Shown: piece after piece, positions 27,093-34,505 of the stretch
How positions within the stretch are numbered: the first letter of the stretch is position 1
Layout of the letters: every line of letters starts with the position of its first letter
From: Bacteroidales bacterium
Lineage (GTDB): Bacteria > Bacteroidota > Bacteroidia > Bacteroidales > GCA-2748055
DNA length: 34,505 bases
Assembly (NCBI GenBank): GCA_029938715.1
Contig: JAOZUK010000005.1
Coordinates: forward strand, 1-34,505
Direction of reading: 5' to 3'
Made by a program: the position numbers and the translations under genes
The notes under the pieces: model-generated
Databases searched by the model: none
Seen by the model: only the letters and a program-made list of their open reading frames with translations
Told to the model about the DNA's origin: nothing

Positions 27093-28226
27093 TCAGTTCT
27101 TATAGATTTTTATTAATGAGTCAGCACTCCCCTCCCATTGATACTTTTTTGAAGTAAGATGAATGATTTCCTCCCTGACTGTTCGATTATTTTTTCCAAA
27201 ATGTGAAATAGATTTTTCAATCTTATTGCAGAGGCTTTCCGGGTCACCAGGTTCAAAAAGGAAACCCGTTGCTCCCGAAATTACATCATCAGGGAAACCA
27301 CCCAGATCCGGTAATATTACAGGTACCCCGTGGGCATATGACATAAACATGACTCCGCTTTGACTTGCTTCACGATAAGGTAAAACCGCTATATCAGCTG
27401 CCCCAAACAGCATACTCACCTCTTCTGTCTCAATAAAACGCAACAAATAGATCACCTCCTCTCCCAGCTCATCCTCCTTAAGCCGGGCCATTTCAACCTC
27501 ATAACCAGCCTGAACCCTCCCTGCTACGAGAAGCCTGACTTTTTGTCCCATATCTCTCTTCAGAATCTTCAGGCTATGGGCCAGAAGATCCAGCCCTTTG
27601 TACTCGGTAATTATTCCAAAAAACAGAAGGACAAATTCATCTTCACCAATTCCCAATGCCTTCTTGCTGATGGCAAAGTCCTTTCTCCGACCATCCGGAA
27701 CAACATATACACCATGTTTCACCACTGAAATTTTGCTTTGATCTATTCCAAACTCAGTGTGAATTCTTTCCATTATATATTTGGTGTGCGCTACAATCTT
27801 GTTTTGCGACTTATAGATAAGCCTGAACAATAGTCTTATTCTTCTTTTATCCACACTGTGCGGAACTACATCATGGGCGGTATAAACTACTGTATGCCCC
27901 AGTAATCTTGCCATTAAGGGGAAAAAGACCCCGTCAATGAAGTTGAACCGTAGCCATTGAATATGAATTACAATCTTCCGCTCCCTGAACAAATAGCCAA
28001 GCAACCAGACAAAATACTGAAGCACCCAGAAACCCTTTTTCAGAGGGTTTCGTCCGGACCGATCCTCTTTGCGAACCATGTGGAATACAATCCTCTTATC
28101 AATCAATGCAGGATCGTAAACGTTTGATCCAATAAAATCAACATCAACACTCTGTTTTGCCAGGGCATTGATAAGGTTGAGGGTATAATCTTCCTGAAAC
28201 CCGTTTGCTATAATCGAAATCTTCAA
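27093..28226 (-). CDS. Glycosyltransferase family 4
   Basis: The 377-residue GT-B-fold enzyme appears to start at a TTG (28226), because the first beta strand KISIIANGF begins immediately after it and no ATG in the same frame is suitable. The N-terminal domain contains VVYTAHDVVPHSVDKR (113-128) and the C-terminal domain FFGIITEYKGLDLL (202-215), VRLLVAGR (230-237) and LPYREASQSGV (282-292) followed by AHGVPVILPDLGGFPD. Only the first glutamate (Glu286) of the GT4 E-x7-E pair is obvious, as in the subgroup with ExSQSG. It is the first gene of the three-gene glycosyltransferase unit. Donor and acceptor are unknown. Confidence 0.85.
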   Translation of the reverse strand: MKISIIANGFQEDYTLNLINALAKQSVDVDFIGSNVYDPALIDKRIVFHMVRKEDRSGRNPLKKGFWVLQYFVWLLGYLFRERKIVIHIQWLRFNFIDGVFFPLMARLLGHTVVYTAHDVVPHSVDKRRIRLLFRLIYKSQNKIVAHTKYIMERIHTEFGIDQSKISVVKHGVYVVPDGRRKDFAISKKALGIGEDEFVLLFFGIITEYKGLDLLAHSLKILKRDMGQKVRLLVAGRVQAGYEVEMARLKEDELGEEVIYLLRFIETEEVSMLFGAADIAVLPYREASQSGVMFMSYAHGVPVILPDLGGFPDDVISGATGFLFEPGDPESLCNKIEKSISHFGKNNRTVREEIIHLTSKKYQWEGSADSLIKIYKN

Positions 28227-28458
28227 TGGAAATCTCTTTTTGGCTAAATACAGGTAGCCATTACAATCAGGGTTTATATACGTTAGTTAGACCGGGTTGG
28301 TTGCACAATTTGACATGATAGCACAAAAAGTACACTAATCCAGGTAAGAATGTCATAAAACTTGCGCCATAGAAAAATTGAAGATATCGTCACGATCTGA
28401 AAGTGTACAAAATAAAGCAAAAAAAAATGACTATTTTCGACCTTGTTTTTGATTATTA
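28227..28458. other. Divergent intergenic region between two GT4 genes
   Basis: These 232 bases separate oppositely transcribed glycosyltransferase genes and must hold both promoters. I found no convincing TTG/TAnnTTTG pair on either strand; TATTTTCG at about 28432-28439 is the nearest -7-like match for the plus-strand gene. No small ORF or RNA was recognised. Confidence 0.3.
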
Positions 28459-29607
28459 ATGATGAAGAAAATTGCGCTTATAACACCCATGTTGCAACCC
28501 TATAGGATCACATTCTATGAAAAGCTTGCCTTCGCTGATCTGGGATATGATTTAAGAGTATTTCATGGGATTAGCGCCAGTGAAGATGGCAGGCCAAATT
28601 ACAGGGGAGAAACAAAGTTTCAAAATTCCGGTTTCTCTGAACACAAGTATTTTATCGGTCCGTTCAAAATAGTTTACAACAAAGGAATGTACTCTGAGAT
28701 TAGGCGATACAATCCCGATTTGGTTATTCTGCAGGGTATTGCCGGGGATATTACGAACAGACTAATTGTCAACTGGGCCACAAGAAAGAAAAAAAAGATC
28801 ATCTTATGGACTGCAGGATGGGACCCTGGTCTTGCAAAAGGGAGACTTTTATCCCTAAAAAACCATTTTGTATCTACATTCTTTCGCAAAGCAAGTATTC
28901 ATTTAACCTATGGAACCAGAGCCAGTCAGTACGCAGAATCCATGGGAGTTCCTTCTGATAATATAAAAACATGCTATAATGGGATCGAAATTGACCACCT
29001 GATAGCCGAAGAAAAACAGATTTTGGATAAATCCAAGGAGGTTATTGAGAGATACAAGCTGGAGAACCACACCACCTTTTTATATGTCGGAGGATTAATC
29101 CAGGAAAAACGAGTTGATTTGCTATTGACGGCTTTTTCAGTTTTAAGGGAAAAATATTCTAACATAAAACTATTGATTGTGGGGGATGGTCCATTGCGAG
29201 ATCAGACTCTAAAAATGATCACTGAACTTGATGACAAACACATTTACTATCTTGGCCGCATTATAGAGGGGGTCGATCCTTACTTTGCAGCTTCGGATTG
29301 CCTGGTATTACCAGGCATTGGGGGTCTGGCACTAAACCAGGCCATGTTTTGGGGATTACCTTGTATTGTAAGTGAAGCAGATGGTACCGAAGATGACCTT
29401 GTTATAGAGAATATATCTGGTTATCGATTTATTAAAAATAACCTGGAGAGTCTAACCGACGCTATCGAAAGACGTATTAATGCAAGCCCGGAGGAAATAA
29501 CCAGATTGTCCGGGAAATCCCGGGAAATTGTTCGAACAAAGAGTAATGTAAATAATATGGTGAGTGTCTTCCTGGAAGGAATAAAAGATTGTCTAAATAA
29601 TCCTTAG
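28459..29607 (+). CDS. Glycosyltransferase family 4
   Basis: The 382-residue GT-B-fold protein begins MMKKIALITP. The C-terminal nucleotide-sugar-binding domain has LYVGGLIQEKRVDLLLTAF (208-226), LLIVGDGPLRD (238-248), HIYYLGRI (261-268) and a PGIGGLALNQAMFWGLPCI block (285-303), matching group 1 (GT4) transferases, although the first Glu of the classic E-x7-E motif is replaced. The N-terminal domain has WTAGWDPG (117-124). No signal peptide or membrane span was seen. It is transcribed alone and ends by sharing TTAG (29604-29607) with the convergent lyase gene. Donor and acceptor are unknown. Confidence 0.86.
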   Translation: MMKKIALITPMLQPYRITFYEKLAFADLGYDLRVFHGISASEDGRPNYRGETKFQNSGFSEHKYFIGPFKIVYNKGMYSEIRRYNPDLVILQGIAGDITNRLIVNWATRKKKKIILWTAGWDPGLAKGRLLSLKNHFVSTFFRKASIHLTYGTRASQYAESMGVPSDNIKTCYNGIEIDHLIAEEKQILDKSKEVIERYKLENHTTFLYVGGLIQEKRVDLLLTAFSVLREKYSNIKLLIVGDGPLRDQTLKMITELDDKHIYYLGRIIEGVDPYFAASDCLVLPGIGGLALNQAMFWGLPCIVSEADGTEDDLVIENISGYRFIKNNLESLTDAIERRINASPEEITRLSGKSREIVRTKSNVNNMVSVFLEGIKDCLNNP

Positions 29608-32600
29608 TGCTGTATTAAGAGTCTTTCACCCACAGCCTGGTCACCTACAATTAACGTTACCAGGTAAATTCCATCTATTAATTGCGAAGAAAGATTTATT
29701 TCAAAATCCTTACCCGTAGTTAATACCACAGAGTCACCTCCATTTATGAACTGAGGCTCTTCGGTTATATCTGAGATTGGTAATCTTTCGTAATGAACAA
29801 CTTGGCCCATCATATCTGAGACTCTCAAATAAGCCATTTGCGCATCTGAAACATTACACTTTACAAGAATGTGAAAGTCCCCCTGTGAAGGATTGGGATA
29901 AATTTTTATATAAATGCTGTCCTCCCTGATATCATGAAGCACATCCTTTGCATTTAACTCAACCGGTTCCCCATAGGCAATCCCCTGGACCGTTCTTGCA
30001 AATGGTGTGACCACATATGATTCATCAGGTTCGATGGAAAGATTCGCAGAGTATTTGACCACACCAGTTCCCGCTTCGTAGTTCTTAGAAATATCCTTCT
30101 CTTCCAGAGCCTTGTTGTATACGGCTACCAGATAGAAATTACCAATCCAGGGCCTCTCTCCAGATAATTCATTGGCCAATGCCACATAATTGTTGTCCCC
30201 GGTTATAGAGATAGATCCTTCTCTCAGTCCGGAATACTTCTCCTCGCCATTGATATATATCTTCTCGATACCCTCATTGCTCCTGGTATATACTAAATGG
30301 TGCAGGTTGAGGCCATTGAACTCGTCAATGGAAGCAACTTCGGGAGTTCCATTCAAACTCGTAGTGGTGGTTGTTAGCCTGGCTATATAGTTGTAAGAAT
30401 CATCATTTCCTTGCTGTCCAAGGGTAGCCACCCGGTTTCTGCTATCCCTGGATATGGATATGATGCGAGCTGGACCCGATTGATCTATAGCACCGGTTCT
30501 GATCCATGATTCGAGGGTAATCTCATTGGTGGCCGATATGGAATTAAGCATTCCTGTGGGAACCTCAGCTGAAGAGATCAGGGTGCAGTTATCAACCTTT
30601 AGACCCTGACCGGGTAACCATGAAGTAACCAGGGGATTATTGATCATCAGGTCGACAGAATTAACTGATTCTGATTTATCATAAATCAAATTCCCCTCCC
30701 CTTCATTAAAATCGTATAGCAACTGAATCCCATCTTGCACCCTGTTTGTATGAATAAGCTCGGAATACTCTCGCTTGGCATAGATCACATCCCGGTGGTC
30801 CTCATCCAGGTCGCTTCCCTTCTTTGTAACCATCAGGCCATAATCCAACAACTCAGTATGGCCAAATGATTGGATCTCTGCCACAGCTGAGGCAGTAGTT
30901 CCCGAAACAGAATTTACAAAATCGGTGATTTTAACTTCAGGTAAAGCTGCAAAGGTTGTATTCTCGGGATTTTCTGTTTTTTCAAAAATCTCCTTCGACC
31001 TTGCACTTTCATTTAGTGTATGATCAAGTGCCGATACTGAGATGGAATAGTTGACACCAGGATACAATTCGTTTATGGTATAGGAGGTTGTAAGTGAATT
31101 GTCTTTCAAGATACCGTTCAGGTAAATCCTGTAACCGAATACACCAGAGTTATCCACCGATGGATCCCAGGTGATGCTGATTGAGTTTTCGGTGACTTCT
31201 GTGGCAGTCAGCCTTTCAGGGGTGGTTGGGGCCTCAGTATCCTTTGTTTTTGTTATGGCTGTAACGGGGGGATCTGAATGGGGGCTTTCATTAAAGGATG
31301 CATCAAATGCAGTTACGGTAAATACATACACGCTACTTGGCTGCAAGTTCTCTATAACATAGCTACTTGAGCCGGTTGATGCTACCAAAGTATCACTTGA
31401 ATATATATTATACTCTTCATAATCAATACTATCCGGAAATTCGTCCCAGGCTAGTTTTACTGAGCTCTCCGTTACTGTTTCCAAATGTACACCACTGGGC
31501 CTGGGTGGAGGAAGGGTATCAATTTCCAATGTTGAGGCAAATATTGCTTCTGAGCGATCACTTTCATTAGAAAACCGATCATACGCACTTACAGAAATTG
31601 AATAGGTTGTATTTGATTCGAGCTCATCAATTTTGAAGTAATTGAACTTAGTGCTGCCCTTCTTATGCCCGTTCAGAAAGACGTTGTAACCTTCAACTGC
31701 GGTATTGTCCTGTGAAGAATTCCACACAAGATCTAAGAAGGTACCAGTTTTCTTTGTATTTCTCAAACCTTCAGGAATACTTGGAGGTTCTATATCAATC
31801 TGCTCTGGCTGGGAGGTCTTAAGATTTGGAAGCAACAATACACGGCCCTCTTTACTTGGTGTGTTGCCCCTGGGAACATTTAAACCATCATCATAAGTAA
31901 AACAGATGAAATCATCGAAAAGAGTCCATTCATCTCGAAGAGGTCCAAATTGGTTACCTGTTCCACCAAAGAAATGCGTTAAGTTAACAACATTCACCCC
32001 TCGATCGACATCTGATGCAGTTAGTAAGTAGAGCTCCTGAATTGAAGATACAAGCTTTCCATCAACAAAACCTTCCAGAATCCCATCCTCATTGGGCACT
32101 CCATTTGAAAAAGAGTTAACTACAATTCGCATGGTAATATTATGCCACCTCTCATTGGTCACATCTAAAGAAACTGCGCCTTTCTCTGTATAACTTAATC
32201 CATCAGGTTGATAGTCATTCCAGGTAATGTTGTCGCCATACATCTCCTTTATTTGATTATGATGATACAAATACCATTCAATCTTCCCTTCACTCTTAAA
32301 CATTAGAGAGGCTTTAAATCCCTCTCCCTCTTGTGGAGGGAGAGAAGCCGACAGTGTTTCTTTAGAAAGGGGTGTCCCACCTCTTGTGGAAGGTAATTTT
32401 CCTCCCAGATTCCACTCAAACCCTGGCCTGAACTTGACGTTGTATGAAAAATAGATCTCCTTTGCCTCCAGTCCCAGTTCAGTTATCCAATGATCTCCTC
32501 CTCTAATAGGATAATAGCCCGTTACACCATTAATAATGGTATCCTTGAAATTGAATTTCATGACAGTACTATTTGTCTCACGATCGACAACGATGCTATC

Positions 32601-32870
32601 CTTTATGTTTTCTGCCCACCAGCCTTCTGGTCTATGGTCTCCATCTCGCCATCCAGGATAGTTCCAATCGGGATTCCATAAATCTTTAGTGTATTCAATT
32701 GGAGCCTGATGATGCTCAAAGTCCTGCGAAAAGAATATGTTGTAAATTGCATCATCCGCAGCTGGACTGTATGCATCCTTAGAAAGGCTAACCTCCTGAG
32801 ATATAATTAATATGGTAGTAGTGTTTAAAAAAAGAAGTAATAATAATTTCCTCAAGTATAAATCCCTCAC
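29604..32870 (-). CDS. Secreted polysaccharide lyase family 14-like protein with FN3, LamG and T9SS domains
   Basis: The 1,088-residue protein starts at a GTG (32870) and has a signal peptide (1-24). Residues about 45-325 resemble polysaccharide lyase family 14 (alginate/glucuronan lyases): VKFRPGFEW followed by GGKLP (145-160), IEWYLYHHNQ (197-206), RWHNITMRIVVN (241-252) and HFFGG with a C-terminal FDDF (299-321). Three FN3 domains follow (361-448, 452-545, 546-633). A LamG/concanavalin-A-like domain (about 712-935) appears inserted in a split beta-sandwich module (645-705 plus 936-974, ending GIAYGEPVEL). The T9SS sorting domain has YPNP at 991-994. Residues 160-184 are encoded by a palindromic repeat element. 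The likely role is cutting a uronate-containing polysaccharide outside the cell; activity is not proven. Confidence 0.78.
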   Translation of the reverse strand: MRDLYLRKLLLLLFLNTTTILIISQEVSLSKDAYSPAADDAIYNIFFSQDFEHHQAPIEYTKDLWNPDWNYPGWRDGDHRPEGWWAENIKDSIVVDRETNSTVMKFNFKDTIINGVTGYYPIRGGDHWITELGLEAKEIYFSYNVKFRPGFEWNLGGKLPSTRGGTPLSKETLSASLPPQEGEGFKASLMFKSEGKIEWYLYHHNQIKEMYGDNITWNDYQPDGLSYTEKGAVSLDVTNERWHNITMRIVVNSFSNGVPNEDGILEGFVDGKLVSSIQELYLLTASDVDRGVNVVNLTHFFGGTGNQFGPLRDEWTLFDDFICFTYDDGLNVPRGNTPSKEGRVLLLPNLKTSQPEQIDIEPPSIPEGLRNTKKTGTFLDLVWNSSQDNTAVEGYNVFLNGHKKGSTKFNYFKIDELESNTTYSISVSAYDRFSNESDRSEAIFASTLEIDTLPPPRPSGVHLETVTESSVKLAWDEFPDSIDYEEYNIYSSDTLVASTGSSSYVIENLQPSSVYVFTVTAFDASFNESPHSDPPVTAITKTKDTEAPTTPERLTATEVTENSISITWDPSVDNSGVFGYRIYLNGILKDNSLTTSYTINELYPGVNYSISVSALDHTLNESARSKEIFEKTENPENTTFAALPEVKITDFVNSVSGTTASAVAEIQSFGHTELLDYGLMVTKKGSDLDEDHRDVIYAKREYSELIHTNRVQDGIQLLYDFNEGEGNLIYDKSESVNSVDLMINNPLVTSWLPGQGLKVDNCTLISSAEVPTGMLNSISATNEITLESWIRTGAIDQSGPARIISISRDSRNRVATLGQQGNDDSYNYIARLTTTTTSLNGTPEVASIDEFNGLNLHHLVYTRSNEGIEKIYINGEEKYSGLREGSISITGDNNYVALANELSGERPWIGNFYLVAVYNKALEEKDISKNYEAGTGVVKYSANLSIEPDESYVVTPFARTVQGIAYGEPVELNAKDVLHDIREDSIYIKIYPNPSQGDFHILVKCNVSDAQMAYLRVSDMMGQVVHYERLPISDITEEPQFINGGDSVVLTTGKDFEINLSSQLIDGIYLVTLIVGDQAVGERLLIQH
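32303..32395 (-). repeat. Palindromic repeat element inside the lyase gene
   Basis: A perfect 9-bp inverted repeat, CTCTCCCTC (32322-32330) and GAGGGAGAG (32336-32344), with a 5-base loop, lies in the coding sequence. About 50 bases away is a second related palindromic piece, and CCTCTTGTGGA occurs in both (32328-32338 and 32381-32391). The whole block is in frame and codes for the low-complexity PSTRGGTPLSKETLSASLPP stretch and its neighbours. The composition differs from the flanking codons, and it looks like an interspersed palindromic element; edges are approximate. In DNA-level form such elements are common between genes in Bacteroidota, so finding one inside a gene is unusual. Confidence 0.6.
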
Positions 32871-33254
32871 GCCTCTTATTATTTTGATTAATGTGTTGTT
32901 TTAATTGACCAACAACTGCTACTTATACGTGAACAAACATATTTTGTTGTGTAAAAATTTGATTACTTTACATTCATTTTTAGTCCGTTCATCTACAAAA
33001 ATCAGTCGTTTATGTAAAAAAATTCTATTCCTTTTGAACGTGCAAAAATGTAACTTTATTACAATAAATCATCATAAATAAAAGTTGTTAACAATGTTAA
33101 TTTTGCTTATTCACAAAGTGATAGAAGAATGAATTTCATATTTTGCTTATATCTATCTGATTTGCATGTTTTTACATTAATTTGGATTGCTATTTTTATG
33201 AATTCTAAATCTTAGATTGTGAATAATATCTTCTTATATTAGCTAGACTAGGTT
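32871..33254. other. AT-rich divergent promoter region, no gene seen
   Basis: This 384-base stretch lies between the oppositely oriented lyase and GT4-like genes and is very AT-rich. On the minus strand TATGTTTG (32934-32941) matches TAnnTTTG exactly and lies about 60 bases before the GTG of the lyase gene, though the -33 region is weak. On the plus strand TAATTTTG (33098-33105) also matches exactly but leaves a 150-base leader to the gene at 33255. No open frame of note, terminator or RNA gene was recognised. Confidence 0.4.
32934..32941 (-). promoter_or_regulatory. Candidate -7 promoter element for the lyase gene
   Basis: TATGTTTG on the minus strand matches the Bacteroidota -7 consensus TAnnTTTG exactly. 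About 20 bases upstream is a T-run but no clear TTG. The predicted leader to the GTG start at 32870 is about 55-60 bases. Confidence 0.35.
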
Positions 33255-34274
33255 ATGAAGAAAATCTATCTATATCCAAACATACTTATTGGAAACACCC
33301 GGTCAAAAAATCCTTACATGAATAACTTGACCGAATCATTATCGATTCATAATCAGGTAATTAACAAAGGTAATCCTTCCAGGAATGGAATCTTTGATAT
33401 CTTCAAGTACATGAAATTAATGGATGTTCTTTATCTGAACTGGGTAGAGGATTTGCCAGAGAGGAGGGGCGGCACGCTCCAGAGTTTCTTCTTTATCCTA
33501 TTAATTGGCCTATTGAAGCTCTCCGGAAAAAAAGTTATTTGGACCCTCCACAATAAAAAATCCCACTCTGTTGATCACCGATTCATTAAATCGGTATTAT
33601 TTCGTCTATTGCTAAGAAGATCGGATCTGATTATCACTCATGCTTCTGAAGGGCTAAAATCTATTCCTGAAAACACTCCTAAATTATTTATTCATCACCC
33701 TGTCGATACAAATAAGCAAAATCACAAAAGCATTCATGACAAAATTTATGATATTATTATCTGGGGAACCATTACGAAATACAAGGGGATCGATAAATTT
33801 CTTAAGTATCTGGTTCAAAATGGTTTGGCACATAAATATCGAATCGTAATTGCAGGTACAGTAAAAAGTGTAGAGCTTATTGAAGAACTGGAGCAAATCG
33901 ATCAGGACTACCCAAATATAGGCCTGTTGAACAGGTTTATCGAAGAGGAAGAACTGGTTGAACTCATTGAAAAGTCAAAGCTGATACTCTTCTGTTATCA
34001 ATCAGATTCTATACTTAGCTCTGGAGCCCTGATGGATTCTCTCCTATTTGATTCAACAATTATTGGTCCCAATGTGGGTGCATTTGCTGATCTATCACAA
34101 GAAGAACTCATCTATTCATTCAAAAATTTTGATGATTTGATCAAGTTGATGGATCCTCTACTGGCAGATAACCACAGCAAAACAGCGTCTGAAACAAAGA
34201 AGCAGGAGTTCATAAAAGCCAACAGTTGGGAAACGTTTTCGGACCGGATTTCTAAGGAATTGAGCCAGCTTTAG
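33255..34274 (+). CDS. GT4-like glycosyltransferase
   Basis: The 339-residue protein has a GT-B layout. The N-terminal half includes DVLYLNWVEDLP (57-68), a hydrophobic LLIGLLKLSGKKVIWTLHNKK (about 82-102) and RSDLIITHAS; the WTLHN motif is common in polysaccharide glycosyltransferases of the GT4 type. The C-terminal half has IIWGTITKYKGIDKFLKYL, RIVIAGTVKS and a LSSGALMDSLLFDSTIIGPN block equivalent to the sugar-nucleotide-binding region, with no clear E-x7-E motif. It begins MKKIYLYPN at an ATG after a long AT-rich leader. It ends by sharing TTAG (34271-34274) with the convergent GT2 gene. Donor and acceptor are unknown. Confidence 0.8.
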   Translation: MKKIYLYPNILIGNTRSKNPYMNNLTESLSIHNQVINKGNPSRNGIFDIFKYMKLMDVLYLNWVEDLPERRGGTLQSFFFILLIGLLKLSGKKVIWTLHNKKSHSVDHRFIKSVLFRLLLRRSDLIITHASEGLKSIPENTPKLFIHHPVDTNKQNHKSIHDKIYDIIIWGTITKYKGIDKFLKYLVQNGLAHKYRIVIAGTVKSVELIEELEQIDQDYPNIGLLNRFIEEEELVELIEKSKLILFCYQSDSILSSGALMDSLLFDSTIIGPNVGAFADLSQEELIYSFKNFDDLIKLMDPLLADNHSKTASETKKQEFIKANSWETFSDRISKELSQL

Positions 34275-34505
34275 AAGTGTTTTTTTATTCCAAAAAGGGA
34301 AAGAAACTTCCACTTGAAGAAACCTCCAATGAGATTCCAATAGAACCCAAATAAAACCTTATAGGCAAGAATGGAAGTAGAGTGTCTTCTATAAAACCGG
34401 AAATTATCTTTGAAATTGGCGTTTGCTCGGCGACTTGTCAGTGCTTTAAACAATCCATGAAAGGTCCCTCCATGAGTTAAACCGCTACTTGACTTATCAT
34501 TCCAA
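34271..34505 (-). CDS. Glycosyltransferase family 2, C-terminal part, cut by the window edge
   Basis: The frame is open from the right edge to a TAA at 34271, so the 5' part of the gene lies beyond the window. The 77 visible residues begin WNDKSSSGLTHGG and end GGFFKWKFLSLFGIKKHF. They align without gaps of note to the end of the GT2 protein at 25113-26015 (LWNDSQNTGISHQG and GGFFKWKLLSFFGLKRAV), so this is a paralogue of that enzyme. A start inside the window at a TTG (34453) would be an artefact of the edge. Confidence 0.82.
   Translation of the reverse strand, partial: WNDKSSSGLTHGGTFHGLFKALTSRRANANFKDNFRFYRRHSTSILAYKVLFGFYWNLIGGFFKWKFLSLFGIKKHF

Noticed and set aside
32322-32344. Hairpin in the lyase gene as a transcription terminator
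   Set aside because: It lies deep inside the coding sequence and is not followed by a T-run on either strand.

Overview
The window reads as a chromosomal segment of a member of the Bacteroidota, most likely a marine or sediment Bacteroidales/Marinilabiliales-type organism (inference). The evidence is three very large secreted proteins ending in type IX secretion (T9SS) C-terminal sorting domains (YPNP motif), a DUF3822 gene joined to rsmD, AT-rich promoters of the TTG/TAnnTTTG type, and weak Shine-Dalgarno sequences. No rRNA, tRNA, CRISPR array or transposase was seen.

Left arm (1-7.4 kb): a compact plus-strand operon for activated sugars, ugd, UDP-xylose synthase, rmlA, rmlC, rmlD, a phosphoglucomutase and a yjbQ-family gene. 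It would supply UDP-glucuronate, UDP-xylose and most of the dTDP-rhamnose pathway; rmlB is not in the window. A convergent exported carboxymuconolactone-decarboxylase-like gene follows, then the decayed remains of a second yjbQ copy.

Middle (8-17 kb): a 990-residue secreted SGNH hydrolase with seven FN3 domains; a minus-strand pair of a sugar-transfer-associated ATP-grasp protein and a left-handed beta-helix acyltransferase; then a housekeeping block with a RecD-like helicase, a small methyltransferase bracketed by 13-bp direct repeats, a membrane-anchored unknown, DUF3822 and rsmD.

Right arm (17-34.5 kb): a 2,635-residue SGNH hydrolase with nine FN3 domains and a long tail of adhesin-like modules; three minus-strand glycosyltransferases (GT4, GT2, GT2); a plus-strand GT4; a 1,088-residue polysaccharide-lyase-14-like protein with FN3 and LamG modules; another GT4-like gene; and the 3' end of a GT2 gene cut by the window edge.

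Taken together this looks like a surface or extracellular polysaccharide locus: precursor synthesis, glycosyltransferases, an acyltransferase, and T9SS-exported enzymes (two putative esterases and a putative uronate-polymer lyase) that could trim or remodel the same glycan outside the cell. That last link is inference. The most unusual details are a palindromic repeat element read in frame inside the lyase domain, a LamG domain apparently nested in another beta-sandwich domain, three convergent gene pairs all overlapping by the same TTAG tetranucleotide, and the direct repeats around the methyltransferase gene.
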